A DNA stretch of 64,000 bases from Paenimyroides viscosum (GCF_003858535.1 NZ_RQTJ01000002.1:124001-188000), one strand, 5' to 3'. Positions 17,620 to 26,780 are shown, counted from the stretch's first letter. Made by a program: numbers and translations. The notes: a model not told the origin generated them from the sequence alone.

Positions 17620-17952
17620 ATGTTAAAGATATTCAACATATCGACTTTAATTTTATTTGTGTGCTTTCTTTTTGCACCTACAATAACTTATGCGTTGAAT
17701 AAAGATGTAGAAACACATACTTTAATTTTAAACGAAGAAGAAGAAACACACACTAAAACAAAATCAAAAACAAATAATAACAATATAAACGAAGAGGAAG
17801 AAAATGAAGTTCAATATCATTTTTCAAACCATTTAAAATATTCATCTTCTAAAAAAAATTTAGCAAACCGTAACCTCAACTCTTTAAAGCACACAATTAA
17901 AGACGATCTGGTTTTTAAAATTCCCCTACCGCCTCCCGAACAACTTCTATAA
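17620..17952 (+). CDS. small exported acidic protein, unknown function
   Basis: Unrecognised 110-residue protein. Residues 1-25 form a signal peptide (hydrophobic STLILFVCFLFAP, cleavage likely after YALN or ITYA). The mature part is rich in Glu, Asn and Lys (NEEEETHTKTKSKTNNNN; INEEEENE), with no cysteine and little predicted structure, and ends in a proline-rich IPLPPPEQLL tail. The only Met is the first residue, which fixes the start. It stands 69 bases before the SulP transporter on the same strand with no terminator between, so it is probably the first gene of that operon. It could be a small periplasmic accessory to the transporter; this is inference from position. Confidence 0.62.
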   Translation: MLKIFNISTLILFVCFLFAPTITYALNKDVETHTLILNEEEETHTKTKSKTNNNNINEEEENEVQYHFSNHLKYSSSKKNLANRNLNSLKHTIKDDLVFKIPLPPPEQLL

Positions 17953-18021
17953 TTATTAGTACTTGCAGCGTTTTTTTTTAAATCGCTCGCATTCACACGT
18001 TTATTAATTATAGATTATTTT

Positions 18022-19611
18022 ATGAAAAAAAATATTAAGGCAGAGTTGTCTCATAACTTTGCGTCTGGTTTGGTAGTGTTTTTAGTTGCGCTACCGTTAT
18101 GTTTGGGTATTGCTTTAGCATCGGGTGCACCACCATTATCTGGAATTATTGCAGGTGTTATTGGCGGAATTGTGGTTGGTACGTTAAGCAATTCCAATAT
18201 TTCTGTATCTGGACCAGCAGCTGGCTTAACAGCAATAGTTTTAACCGCCATTACCGAGTTGGGCGCGTTTGAACTTTTTTTATGTGCCGGATTAATTGCC
18301 GGAATTTTACAGTTGGTCTTAGGATTTATCCGTGCAGGAAGCATATCTAACTACTTCCCTAACAATGTCATTGAAGGAATGCTTGCTGGTATTGGTATTA
18401 TCATTGTTTTAAAACAAATTCCACACGCATTAGGTTTTGACACTGATAACATTAGTAGTGAAACTTTATTTGAAAACGGCATTAACCTAAACTACTTTAA
18501 CGAGGTTTTTGAAGCGATACATCCAGGCGCTGTTTTGGTAACAGTTGTTTCAATCGCTATTTTATTAACATGGGAGAAGGTTCCTGCTTTAAGAAAACTA
18601 AAAATGCTACCGGGTGCATTAGTAGCCGTAATTGCTGGTATTTTACTTAACCAATTATTTATTGCTACCGGAAGTTCTCTTGCTATAAACATTAATCATT
18701 TAGTTACACTTCCTGTACCTACAAGTGCAGAAGATTTTAAAAACCTTATCACTTTACCAAGCTTAAGCGGCTTTACCAATCCACAAGTTTGGATTGTAGG
18801 CGCAACTATTGCCATTGTAGCATCAATTGAAACACTGCTTTGTATTGAAGCTTCGGACCGATTAGATAAAAAACGTAGAATTACCGACACTAACTTAGAA
18901 TTAAAAGCCCAAGGAATTGGTAATTTATTTAGTTCTTTAATTGGTGGTTTACCAATGACATCGGTTGTAGTTCGTAGTTCTGCAAATGCAAATGCAGGTG
19001 CAACATCAAAATCATCGGCAATTATACATGGCGTTTTATTATTGGTTTGTGTATTGTCTATTCCGTTTATTTTAAACTTAATTCCATTAGCAACCCTAGC
19101 TGCTGTATTACTTTTAGTAGGATACAAATTAGCTAAACCTGCTACTTTTAAACATTTTTGGCACAATGGTAAATACCAATTCATACCGTTTGTAGCAACT
19201 GTTTTAGCTGTTGTTTTTACCGATCTATTAAAAGGTGTAGGTATTGGTTTAGCAATTTCTGTTTTCTATATTTTACAAGGAAACATGAAACGTGCATACT
19301 ACTTAAGTAAAGAACAGTTAAATGAAACCGACGATTTTACCATAAAACTTGCCGAAGAAGTTTCGTTCCTTAACAAAGCCGCCATTAAAAAAACACTAAA
19401 AAATGTGAAACCTGGATCTAAAGTTACAATTGATGCTAAAACAACATCATATATCACAACAGATGTTTTAGAATTGATCCAAGATTTTGCCAATGTACGC
19501 GCAAAAGAAGAAAACATTAACGTGGAACTCATTGGTTTTAAAACTTCGTACAGAGATTATGAAGAAGATGAGGAATCACACATTATTATAACCCACCGTA
19601 GAGCAATGTAA
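18022..19611 (+). CDS. SulP-family inorganic anion transporter, probable bicarbonate uptake
   Basis: Inner-membrane SulP/SLC26 transporter of 529 residues. It opens with SHNFASGLVVFLVALPLCLGIALASGAPP, the conserved TM1 region, then alternating hydrophobic helices up to about residue 420. The SGPAAGL and GLPMTSVVVRSSANANAGA segments match substrate-binding half-helices. The C-terminal 100 residues form a reduced STAS-like domain (KTTSYITTDVLELIQDFANV). The beta-carbonic anhydrase gene begins 19 bases after its stop, an arrangement known for BicA-like bicarbonate carriers, so I infer bicarbonate; sulfate remains possible. Confidence 0.88.
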   Translation: MKKNIKAELSHNFASGLVVFLVALPLCLGIALASGAPPLSGIIAGVIGGIVVGTLSNSNISVSGPAAGLTAIVLTAITELGAFELFLCAGLIAGILQLVLGFIRAGSISNYFPNNVIEGMLAGIGIIIVLKQIPHALGFDTDNISSETLFENGINLNYFNEVFEAIHPGAVLVTVVSIAILLTWEKVPALRKLKMLPGALVAVIAGILLNQLFIATGSSLAININHLVTLPVPTSAEDFKNLITLPSLSGFTNPQVWIVGATIAIVASIETLLCIEASDRLDKKRRITDTNLELKAQGIGNLFSSLIGGLPMTSVVVRSSANANAGATSKSSAIIHGVLLLVCVLSIPFILNLIPLATLAAVLLLVGYKLAKPATFKHFWHNGKYQFIPFVATVLAVVFTDLLKGVGIGLAISVFYILQGNMKRAYYLSKEQLNETDDFTIKLAEEVSFLNKAAIKKTLKNVKPGSKVTIDAKTTSYITTDVLELIQDFANVRAKEENINVELIGFKTSYRDYEEDEESHIIITHRRAM

Positions 19612-19630
19612 AATTTAATTTAAAAATAAT

Positions 19631-20266
19631 ATGAAAGCACATACATCAGAAACACAAGCTACAATAACTCCAGAAAAAGCATTAGAAATATTAAAAGAAG
19701 GAAATCAAAGATTTGTAAAAAACCTTAAAGCAAATCGTGATTTATTAGCTCAAGTAAACGACACACGCGCTGGGCAATGGCCTTTTGCGGTTGTATTAAG
19801 CTGTATAGATAGCCGCACATCTGCAGAATTAATTTTTGATCAAGGTTTAGGTGATATTTTTAGTGTTAGAATTGCCGGAAACTTTGTAAACCAAGATATT
19901 TTAGGATCTATGGAATTTGGTTGCAATGTAGCGGGCTCTAAACTAGTTGTGGTATTAGGACATACGAAATGCGGTGCTTTAAAAGGCGGCTTAGACGCAG
20001 CAGCTATTGAAGGTCTTGGAATGGACAACCTAAATCATTTAGTTGGTCATTTTGATCCGATCATTAAAAATATCATTAAAGATGACGAAGAACGATCTTC
20101 TAAAAACAGTGATTTATTAGAACGCTTAAACCATGAAAACGTTTTAAATTCTATTGAACACATAAGAAAAGAAAGTTCTACTTTAAGCAAAATGGAACAA
20201 GAAGGAAAAATTAAAATCATTGGCGCCAACTATGATGTTGAAACTGGTGTCGTTAATTTCTTATAA
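19631..20266 (+). CDS. beta-carbonic anhydrase, SulP-linked
   Basis: Zinc enzyme interconverting CO2 and bicarbonate, 211 residues. Ligands are Cys58, His111 and Cys114, with the Asp60-Arg62 dyad in CIDSRTS. The HTKCGALKGGLD motif is typical of beta-class enzymes found next to SulP carriers. It is the last gene of the SulP operon and is followed by a strong terminator. No signal peptide, so cytoplasmic, on the side where imported bicarbonate would be dehydrated. Confidence 0.93.
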   Translation: MKAHTSETQATITPEKALEILKEGNQRFVKNLKANRDLLAQVNDTRAGQWPFAVVLSCIDSRTSAELIFDQGLGDIFSVRIAGNFVNQDILGSMEFGCNVAGSKLVVVLGHTKCGALKGGLDAAAIEGLGMDNLNHLVGHFDPIIKNIIKDDEERSSKNSDLLERLNHENVLNSIEHIRKESSTLSKMEQEGKIKIIGANYDVETGVVNFL

Positions 20267-20296
20267 AAAAAACAATATCAAAATTGTATTCAAACA

Positions 20297-20335
20297 AAAA
20301 AATCGGCAAAATAACTCTTGCCGATTTTTTTTAAT
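20297..20335 (+). terminator. terminator of the SulP-carbonic anhydrase operon
   Basis: Stem AATCGGCAA (20301-20309) with TTGCCGATT (20319-20327), flanking A/T pairs and a T run. Confidence 0.9.
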
Positions 20336-20366
20336 ATAATATAAATTAAACCTACAAAGATTATTG

Positions 20367-20374
20367 TAATTTTG
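20367..20374 (+). promoter_or_regulatory. -7 element (TAATTTTG) for the second carbonic anhydrase
   Basis: Fits TAnnTTTG and includes the TTG at 20372, ruling that codon out as the start. Transcription would begin about 20380, leaving a short leader to the ATG at 20399. Confidence 0.6.
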
Positions 20375-20398
20375 AAAAATAATTATAAACATATAGCT

Positions 20399-21043
20399 AT
20401 GTGCAGCGAGTTAGAACTAAGCTTCAATAAAATTATTGACGGAAATAAAGAATGGATGGAGTTTGTAAAAAACGACACCTCTCAAAGATTTCAACAACTA
20501 GCGAAAGGTCAAAATCCGGAAATTTTATGGATTGGTTGCGCGGATAGTCGCGTTCCTGCAAATGAGATTACAGGCACAAAACCAGGCGAAGTTTTTGTTC
20601 ATAGAAACATTGCAAACGTTTGTGTACATTCAGACATGAACATGCTTTCGGTACTAGATTATGCCGTAAATGTTTTAAAAGTTAAACACATCATAGTTGC
20701 AGGGCATTACGGTTGTGGTGGTGTGGCTGCATCGTTAAGCCGAAATCAGTTTGGAATTATAGACAACTGGCTATGCCATATTAAAGACGTTTACCGCTTA
20801 CACGCTAAAGAAATTGACAATATTCAAGACCAAGAAGAAAAAACCAACCGCTTGGTTGAATTAAATGTAGAAGAGCAAGTTTTTAATTTATGTACTACCT
20901 CTATTGTTCAAAATGCATGGAAAAACGATCAACCATTAGCGGTTCACGGCATGGTTATTAATATTGGTTCGGGCGAATTAATCAACCAAAACTGTACATT
21001 TACAAGCAACGAAAGTTTAGGTAAAGTATTTGCTTACAAATAA
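20399..21043 (+). CDS. can: beta-carbonic anhydrase, Can type
   Basis: Second carbonic anhydrase, 214 residues from the ATG at 20399, closely resembling E. coli Can (WIGCADSRVPANEITG, PGEVFVHRNIANV, HIIVAGHYGCGGVAASL, INNWL-like IDNWLCHIKD). Zinc ligands are Cys47, His103 and Cys106, with Asp49-Arg51. It has its own promoter and terminator, separate from the SulP operon, so it probably supplies bicarbonate for biosynthetic carboxylations such as acetyl-CoA carboxylase (accBC is 4 kb away). The paralogue at 19631 has a different motif style, so the two are not a recent duplication. Confidence 0.92.
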   Translation: MCSELELSFNKIIDGNKEWMEFVKNDTSQRFQQLAKGQNPEILWIGCADSRVPANEITGTKPGEVFVHRNIANVCVHSDMNMLSVLDYAVNVLKVKHIIVAGHYGCGGVAASLSRNQFGIIDNWLCHIKDVYRLHAKEIDNIQDQEEKTNRLVELNVEEQVFNLCTTSIVQNAWKNDQPLAVHGMVINIGSGELINQNCTFTSNESLGKVFAYK

Positions 21044-21046
21044 AAC

Positions 21047-21072
21047 AAAATCCAGCATTAAGCTGGATTCGT
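21047..21072. terminator. bidirectional terminator between can and riboflavin synthase
   Basis: Stem AATCCAGC (21049-21056) with GCTGGATT (21062-21069). A-rich upstream and T-rich downstream sequence allows it to work on both strands. Confidence 0.85.
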
Positions 21073-21073
21073 T

Positions 21074-21667
21074 TTATTTTAAATGCACCTGCATTAACTT
21101 GGTTACATATTTCCCTATCACATCAAATTCAAGATTTACTTCGGTTCCAACTTTATAGGTTTTAAAAAGTGTATGCTCTAATGTATACGGAATTATCGCT
21201 ACGCTAAAAGTATTAATTCCCGAATTTACAACCGTTAAACTCGTTCCGTCAACCGTAATCGATCCTTTATCAATAGTTACATGTTTTGATTTTGTACTGT
21301 ATTCAAAACTAAAATACGTGCTTCCGCCAACTTCATCAACTTTTGTAATAACAGCCGTTTCATCAACATGCCCTTGCACAATATGTCCGTCTAACCGATC
21401 GTTCAAAGGCATTCCGCGTTCTAAGTTTACAATATCGCCCACCTTCCATAAGCCAATGGTAGTAACATCAATGGTTTCTTTTATGGCTGTAACTTTGTAC
21501 AAATCGTCATTAATTTCAACCACCGTTAAACATACGCCGTTGTGCGCCACACTTTGATCGATCTTTAACATTGCGGTAAACGAACTTTCTATAAAAAGGT
21601 GCACGTTTGTTTGATCGTGCTCTATTTTTCGTATAACTCCAAGAGTTTCAACAATACCAGTAAACAT
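21074..21667 (-). CDS. ribE: riboflavin synthase, alpha chain
   Basis: Trimeric enzyme that dismutates two 6,7-dimethyl-8-ribityllumazine molecules into riboflavin. The chain of 197 residues starts with the invariant MFTGIVE and contains the two internally repeated lumazine-binding halves (SVAHNGVCLTV in the first; VDGTSLTVV in the second). It ends at a shared bidirectional terminator. No FMN riboswitch is visible upstream. The gene is divergent from pdxA, and a minus-strand TAATTTTG (CAAAATTA on + at 21696-21703) fits its -7 element. Confidence 0.95.
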   Translation of the reverse strand: MFTGIVETLGVIRKIEHDQTNVHLFIESSFTAMLKIDQSVAHNGVCLTVVEINDDLYKVTAIKETIDVTTIGLWKVGDIVNLERGMPLNDRLDGHIVQGHVDETAVITKVDEVGGSTYFSFEYSTKSKHVTIDKGSITVDGTSLTVVNSGINTFSVAIIPYTLEHTLFKTYKVGTEVNLEFDVIGKYVTKLMQVHLK

Positions 21668-21684
21668 AAGTAGAATAATTTTAC

Positions 21685-21703
21685 TAAATTTGTAACAAAA
21701 TTA
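21685..21703. promoter_or_regulatory. divergent -7 elements of pdxA and riboflavin synthase
   Basis: TAAATTTG on + at 21685-21692 (for pdxA) and TAATTTTG on - at 21696-21703 (for riboflavin synthase) lie 3 bases apart, so the two promoters are interlocked. Confidence 0.5.
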
Positions 21704-21722
21704 GCAATAATTAGCGCAACGC

Positions 21723-22766
21723 ATGTTTAAAAAAGGTGAAAATATTATATTAGGTATTTCAATAGGTGACATGAATGGCGTTGGTCCAGAGGTTATTTTA
21801 AAAACTTTTGAAGATCAGCGAATGATGGAATTATGCACACCAGTGGTTTTTGGAAATGCCAAGTTGTTATCGTTTATAAAAAAGATAATTAACTGTACAA
21901 CCAACATACACGGAATAGATTCTTTAGATCAGATTCAAAAAGGCAAATTCAATGTTTTAAACCTTTGGAAAGAAGGTGTTAATTTAGATTTTGGTACGTT
22001 AAACGACACTGTTGGGCAGTATGCAATAAAATCGTTCGTGGCTGCAACCCAAGCTTTAAAAAACAACGAGATCGACGCTTTGGTTACCGCACCAATAAAC
22101 AAATACAATATTCAGTCCGACGAATTTCAGTTTCCCGGACACACCGATTATTTAGATAAAGAGTTAGACGGAAATGCGTTAATGTTTATGATTAGCGAAG
22201 ATATTAAGGTTGGTTTGGTTACAGATCACGTTCCATTACAGCAAGTATCAAAAAGTTTAACACCAGATTTAATCAAACAAAAAGTACGCACAATAAACAA
22301 ATCGCTTATTCAGGATTTTAATGTAATCAAACCACGCATTGCCTTGTTGGGATTAAACCCACACAGTGGCGACAACGGAATTATTGGCAACGAAGAATTA
22401 AATTTTATAAACAATACAGTAAAAGAATTGTTCAATGAGAACATAATTATTTACGGACCTTATTCTGCCGATGCTTTTTTTGGATCAGAACAATTCAAAA
22501 ATTTCGATGCCGTTGTAGCCTGTTATCACGATCAAGGGTTAATTCCGTTTAAAACCTTAAGTTTTGGCAATGGCGTGAACTATACCGCTGGGCTAGATAA
22601 AATTCGTACATCGCCGGATCACGGCACCGCTTACGACATTGCAGGTAAAGGCACTGCCGATTTTACCTCATTTAAAAACGCGGTTTACGCAGCAATAGAT
22701 ATTTACAACAATAAAAACGAGTATTTGCAAAGCACAGCGAACCCTTTAAAGGTTTCAAATGTTTAA
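21723..22766 (+). CDS. pdxA: 4-hydroxythreonine-4-phosphate dehydrogenase
   Basis: NAD-dependent enzyme of the DXP-dependent pyridoxal phosphate pathway, 347 residues. Family motifs include GDMNGVGPEV near the N-terminus, TAPINKYNIQ, FPGHTDYL with a metal-binding His, LNPHSGDNG, and CYHDQGLIPFKTL with the second metal His. The C-terminal GKGTADFTSFKNAVYAAID closes the family signature. It is followed after 65 bases by a separate promoter, so it is probably monocistronic. Confidence 0.95.
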   Translation: MFKKGENIILGISIGDMNGVGPEVILKTFEDQRMMELCTPVVFGNAKLLSFIKKIINCTTNIHGIDSLDQIQKGKFNVLNLWKEGVNLDFGTLNDTVGQYAIKSFVAATQALKNNEIDALVTAPINKYNIQSDEFQFPGHTDYLDKELDGNALMFMISEDIKVGLVTDHVPLQQVSKSLTPDLIKQKVRTINKSLIQDFNVIKPRIALLGLNPHSGDNGIIGNEELNFINNTVKELFNENIIIYGPYSADAFFGSEQFKNFDAVVACYHDQGLIPFKTLSFGNGVNYTAGLDKIRTSPDHGTAYDIAGKGTADFTSFKNAVYAAIDIYNNKNEYLQSTANPLKVSNV

Positions 22767-22789
22767 CAACAAAAAAATAGTGATAACTA

Positions 22790-22818
22790 TTTGTAATTAA
22801 ATAATTTTTATATCTTTG
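22790..22818 (+). promoter_or_regulatory. promoter of the DUF177-rpmF block
   Basis: TTTG at 22790-22793, 17-base spacer, TATCTTTG at 22811-22818: a full match to the flavobacterial housekeeping promoter. The leader to the first ATG (22832) would be under 10 bases; the ATG at 22838 leaves a few more. Confidence 0.82.
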
Positions 22819-22831
22819 CACGCTCAAATAG

Positions 22832-23434
22832 ATGGTTATGGTAAATGAAAAAGATTTTTTAATCCAGTTCACCGGATTAAAGTTAGGGGAACATCAATTT
22901 GAATATCATATCGAAAATGATTTTTTTGATATGTTTAATTACAGTGAATTCAACAGCACTAACATACAGGTTAACATTACAATGCTAAAAAAAACCACCA
23001 TGTTAGAATTGCAGTTTTCTCACAAAGGCACAATAAATGTACCCTGCGATGTAACTAACGAAGATTTTGATTTACCTATTGAAGGAAATTTAAATTTGTT
23101 AGTAAAATTTGGCGAAGAATTTAATAATGATAGCGAGGATTTATTAATTTTGCCGCAAGGAGAATTTCAACTCAATGTAATGCAGTACATTTATGAAATG
23201 ATTGCCTTATCGGTTCCCTACAAAAGGATACATCCCGATATAGCAGCAGATTATGAAGAGGAAGAATCAGGCGATGAGTTAGATTTTCTAGACAGTGATG
23301 ACTTGGAGATGATAAACGAAGACGATGCTGATAACGACGAAGAAAATAATAATGAAACCGAAGAAAATTCGGACAATAATAAAGATACAGACCCACGTTG
23401 GGACAAATTAAAACAACTATTAACGGATAAATAA
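22832..23434 (+). CDS. DUF177 (YceD-type) protein
   Basis: 200-residue DUF177/YceD protein, encoded directly before rpmF as in most bacteria. The family is associated with 23S rRNA/L32 biology in plants and E. coli, but its biochemical role is not settled. The central segment (LQFSHKGTINVPCDVTNEDFDLPIEGNL) resembles the conserved core, although the usual second cysteine motif is not evident. The C-terminal 65 residues are strongly acidic, with runs of Asp, Glu and Asn, and look disordered. Two in-frame starts (22832, 22838) are possible; the promoter position slightly favours 22838. Confidence 0.85.
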   Translation: MVMVNEKDFLIQFTGLKLGEHQFEYHIENDFFDMFNYSEFNSTNIQVNITMLKKTTMLELQFSHKGTINVPCDVTNEDFDLPIEGNLNLLVKFGEEFNNDSEDLLILPQGEFQLNVMQYIYEMIALSVPYKRIHPDIAADYEEEESGDELDFLDSDDLEMINEDDADNDEENNNETEENSDNNKDTDPRWDKLKQLLTDK

Positions 23435-23443
23435 TACTGTAAG

Positions 23444-23638
23444 ATGGCACATCCTAAAAGAAAAACCTCGAAAACAAGAAGAGATAAAAGAAGAACTCAT
23501 TACAAAGCTGTAGCTCCAACAATCGGAACTTGCGCAGTAACTGGTGAGGCACACTTAATGCACAGAGCACACTGGCATGAAGGAAAATTATATTACAGAG
23601 GACAAGTTTTAGTAGACAAAACAGAAGCTGTAGCTTAA
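23444..23638 (+). CDS. rpmF: 50S ribosomal protein L32
   Basis: 64-residue L32, with the expected N-terminus [19 protein letters not shown] and the C-terminal LYYRGQVL. The four-cysteine zinc ribbon of some L32 forms is absent (one Cys only), so this is the zinc-free type. It starts 9 bases after the DUF177 gene and is followed by a terminator. Confidence 0.97.
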   Translation: MAHPKRKTSKTRRDKRRTHYKAVAPTIGTCAVTGEAHLMHRAHWHEGKLYYRGQVLVDKTEAVA

Positions 23639-23656
23639 TTCTAAAAGAATAAAAAA

Positions 23657-23681
23657 AGCTCTCGCAATGCGAGAGTTTTTT
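23657..23681 (+). terminator. terminator after rpmF
   Basis: Stem CTCTCGC (23659-23665), AAT loop, GCGAGAG (23669-23675), then T run. Confidence 0.88.
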
Positions 23682-23801
23682 AGTTTAGCGTAAATTCAAA
23701 CAAACAGCAAAACTGCTTTTTCAATAAAAAAAGCTGCTATTTGCTATTTTTTTTGTAATTTTCACCACTTTTTCAACTTTTTGAACATAAAGTAGTCCCT
23801 T

Positions 23802-24800
23802 ATGACAAAAATTTCAGCAGCCATTACAGCGGTTGGTAAATACGTACCAGATTTTGTGTTGTCTAATCAAGTATTAGAAACAATGGTTGATACAAATGAC
23901 GAATGGATTACCTCTCGTACAGGTATCAAAGAGCGCCGAATCTTAAAAGATAAAGACAAAGGCACTTCTTTCATGGCTATAAAAGCCGCAGAAGATCTAA
24001 TTGCTAAAAAAGGTTTAGACCCAAAAGAAATTGATCTAGTTTTAATGGCAACCACTACACCCGATATGCCAGTGGCATCAACAGGTGTATTTGTAGCTAC
24101 GCAAATTGGCGCTACCAATGCTTTTTCTTATGACTTGCAAGCGGCATGCTCTAGCTTTTTATACGGCTTGTCTACCGCAACTTCATACATAGAATCAGGC
24201 AGATACAAAAAAGTATTATTAATAGGTGCAGACAAAATGTCTTCTATCATTGATTATACCGATCGTGCTACTTGCATTATTTTTGGCGATGGTGCCGGTG
24301 CAGTACTAATCGAAGCAAATACAGAAGGTTTAGGCTTTCAAGACGAAATTTTAAAAAGCGATGGTGTGGGTCGTGAGTTTCTTAAAATTGAAGCAGGCGG
24401 ATCCATCCTTCCCTCTTCAGAAGAAACCGTTAAAAACAAACAACATTTTGTACATCAAGATGGCAAAACCGTTTTTAAATACGCAGTTTCTGGTATGGCA
24501 GACGTTAGTGAACAAATTATGAAACGTAATAATTTAACGCACGACGATATTAACTGGTTAGTTCCACACCAAGCAAACAAACGCATCATTGACGCTACTG
24601 CAAACCGTATGGATTTATCAGAAGATAAAGTTATGGTTAACATTCACAAATACGGTAACACCACATCGGCAACCCTACCTTTACTTTTAGCCGACTTTGA
24701 AAATCAACTAAAAAAAGGCGATAATTTAATCTTAGCTTCTTTTGGCGGCGGATTTACATGGGGGGCAATTTACCTAAAATGGGCATACACAAACAATTAA
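23802..24800 (+). CDS. fabH: 3-oxoacyl-ACP synthase III
   Basis: Condensing enzyme that starts fatty-acid synthesis from acyl-CoA and malonyl-ACP; in this group it usually prefers branched primers, though that is not readable here. The 332 residues contain the triad Cys116 (QAACSSFLYGL), His256 (VPHQANKRI) and Asn286 (KYGNTTSAT), and the C-terminal FGGGFTWGA motif. It lies upstream of accB and accC, giving the first committed steps of fatty-acid synthesis in one block. The rpmF terminator 120 bases earlier suggests its own promoter, although no clear element is seen. Confidence 0.95.
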   Translation: MTKISAAITAVGKYVPDFVLSNQVLETMVDTNDEWITSRTGIKERRILKDKDKGTSFMAIKAAEDLIAKKGLDPKEIDLVLMATTTPDMPVASTGVFVATQIGATNAFSYDLQAACSSFLYGLSTATSYIESGRYKKVLLIGADKMSSIIDYTDRATCIIFGDGAGAVLIEANTEGLGFQDEILKSDGVGREFLKIEAGGSILPSSEETVKNKQHFVHQDGKTVFKYAVSGMADVSEQIMKRNNLTHDDINWLVPHQANKRIIDATANRMDLSEDKVMVNIHKYGNTTSATLPLLLADFENQLKKGDNLILASFGGGFTWGAIYLKWAYTNN

Positions 24801-24835
24801 GAATTAACATAAACGAACAATAAATTTAGCTTGAT

Positions 24836-25330
24836 ATGGATATCAGAGAAATTCAAAATTTAATCAAATTTGTAGCAAAATCTGGAGCTACTGAAGTAAA
24901 ATTAGAAATGGATGATATTAAAATCACCATTAAAACAACTTCAGAAAACGCTACTGTAGAAAACGGAAACTACGTTCAACATATACCGGTTTCAATGCCA
25001 CAAGTACAAGCTGCAGCACCGGTTGCACAAGCTACAGAAGCACCAGCCGCACCAGCTGTTGCAAATGACGATGCAAATGACGATGCAAAATACATTACGG
25101 TAAAATCTCCAATTATTGGAACATTCTACCGCAAACCATCACCAGACAAACCTGCGTTTGTAGAAGTTGGCGCAACAATTAAAACAGGTGATGTTTTATG
25201 TGTAATTGAAGCAATGAAATTATTCAACGAAATTGAATCTGAAGTATCAGGAAAAATCGTTAAGGTTTTAGTAGACGATTCTTCTCCGGTAGAATTTGAT
25301 CAACCATTATTTTTAGTAGATCCATCTTAA
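24836..25330 (+). CDS. accB: biotin carboxyl carrier protein of acetyl-CoA carboxylase
   Basis: 164-residue carrier subunit. The N-terminal 35 residues form the usual AccB helical region, then an Ala/Pro/Val-rich linker (about 50-85), then the biotinyl domain with EAMKLFNEIE, in which Lys128 is the biotin site. It starts 35 bases after fabH and precedes accC. Confidence 0.95.
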   Translation: MDIREIQNLIKFVAKSGATEVKLEMDDIKITIKTTSENATVENGNYVQHIPVSMPQVQAAAPVAQATEAPAAPAVANDDANDDAKYITVKSPIIGTFYRKPSPDKPAFVEVGATIKTGDVLCVIEAMKLFNEIESEVSGKIVKVLVDDSSPVEFDQPLFLVDPS

Positions 25331-25344
25331 TTTGATCATTTGAA

Positions 25345-25421
25345 GAGGTGTTGATCTGAAAAAGATTGGCGCACCTCAAAAATTTTCAGATTTTCAAATT
25401 GTTTAATTTTCAAATTAAAAA
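25345..25421. other. accB-accC intergenic segment with inverted GAGGTG/CACCTC
   Basis: GAGGTG (25345-25350) and CACCTC (25372-25377) can pair across 21 bases, and an AT-rich stretch with repeated TTTCA/TTTTCAAATT units follows to 25420. It is unusually structured for a gap inside an operon; it could be an attenuator or a processing site. Function unknown. Confidence 0.35.
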
Positions 25422-25422
25422 G

Positions 25423-26775
25423 ATGTTTAAAAAAATATTAATTGCAAATCGCGGTGAAATTGCTTTACGAGTTATAAGAACTTGTAGAGAAATGGGTATT
25501 AAAACCGTTGCCGTTTATTCTACTGCCGACGCAGACAGTTTACACGTTCGCTTTGCAGACGAAGCAGTTTGTATTGGGCCGGCACCAAGTGCGCAATCGT
25601 ACTTAAAAATGCAGAACATTATAGCAGCTGCAGAAATCACAAATGCCGATGCTATTCACCCTGGATACGGTTTCTTGTCTGAAAACGCAAAATTTTCTGA
25701 ATTATGCCAAAAACACGGCATTAAATTCATAGGCGCATCGCCAGACATGATCGATAAAATGGGAGATAAAGCTACCGCTAAAGAAACCATGAAAGCTGCG
25801 GGTGTACCATGTGTACCAGGTTCAGACGGATTATTGGAATCTTTAGAACATGCAGGTAAAGTTGCCAAAGAAATCGGATATCCGGTTATGATGAAAGCAA
25901 CTGCAGGTGGTGGTGGTAAAGGTATGCGCGAAATCTGGAAAGAAGATGAACTAGAGAAAGCTTGGGAAAGCGCACGCCAAGAAGCTGCTGCATCATTCGG
26001 AAACGACGGTATGTACATGGAAAAACTGATTGTTGATCCACGCCATATCGAAATCCAAGTTGTAGGTGATTCTTACGGAAAAGCTTGTCATTTATCAGAA
26101 CGCGATTGTTCTATTCAACGTCGTCACCAGAAATTAACAGAAGAAACGCCTTCTCCTTTCATGACAGATGAATTGCGTTTAAAAATGGGTGAAGCTGCTG
26201 TTAAAGCTGCCGAATATATTAAATACGAAGGTGCGGGAACTATTGAGTTTTTAGTTGATAAAGACCGTAATTTCTATTTTATGGAAATGAACACGCGTAT
26301 TCAGGTAGAACACCCTATTACAGAGCAAGTTATTGATTACGATTTAATTCGTGAGCAAATCTTGGTTGCTGCAGGAGTGCCAATTTCGGGTAAAAACTAT
26401 TTACCAGAATTACACTCAATTGAATGCCGTATTAATGCTGAAGATCCATTTAACGATTTTCGCCCGTCGCCAGGTAAAATTACTACCTTGCACGCACCAG
26501 GTGGTCATGGAGTACGTTTAGACACACACGTTTATTCGGGTTACACTATTCCACCAAATTACGATTCAATGATTGCCAAGTTAATTACAACAGCACAAAC
26601 ACGCGAAGAAGCTATCAGTAAAATGAAACGCGCTTTAGACGAGTTTGTTATTGAAGGTATTAAAACTACAATTCCTTTCCACCGCCAGTTAATGGATAAT
26701 CCGGATTATGTTGCCGGAAACTACACAACAGCGTTTATGGAAACATTTAAAATACAAAAACCTGTAGAGGAATAA
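25423..26775 (+). CDS. accC: biotin carboxylase subunit of acetyl-CoA carboxylase
   Basis: ATP-grasp enzyme that carboxylates biotin on AccB, 450 residues. The ATG at 25423 gives the canonical [19 protein letters not shown]; the frame open from 25366 would add a translated AT-rich leader and is rejected. Seen in order: the GGGGKGMR glycine loop, [36 protein letters not shown] and [16 protein letters not shown]. The carboxyltransferase subunits accA/accD are not in this window. Confidence 0.96.
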   Translation: MFKKILIANRGEIALRVIRTCREMGIKTVAVYSTADADSLHVRFADEAVCIGPAPSAQSYLKMQNIIAAAEITNADAIHPGYGFLSENAKFSELCQKHGIKFIGASPDMIDKMGDKATAKETMKAAGVPCVPGSDGLLESLEHAGKVAKEIGYPVMMKATAGGGGKGMREIWKEDELEKAWESARQEAAASFGNDGMYMEKLIVDPRHIEIQVVGDSYGKACHLSERDCSIQRRHQKLTEETPSPFMTDELRLKMGEAAVKAAEYIKYEGAGTIEFLVDKDRNFYFMEMNTRIQVEHPITEQVIDYDLIREQILVAAGVPISGKNYLPELHSIECRINAEDPFNDFRPSPGKITTLHAPGGHGVRLDTHVYSGYTIPPNYDSMIAKLITTAQTREEAISKMKRALDEFVIEGIKTTIPFHRQLMDNPDYVAGNYTTAFMETFKIQKPVEE

Positions 26776-26780
26776 TTGAT

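Noticed and set aside
20372..20398. TTG start for the second carbonic anhydrase
   Set aside because: The TTG is part of the -7 promoter element TAATTTTG; the ATG at 20399 matches homologues.
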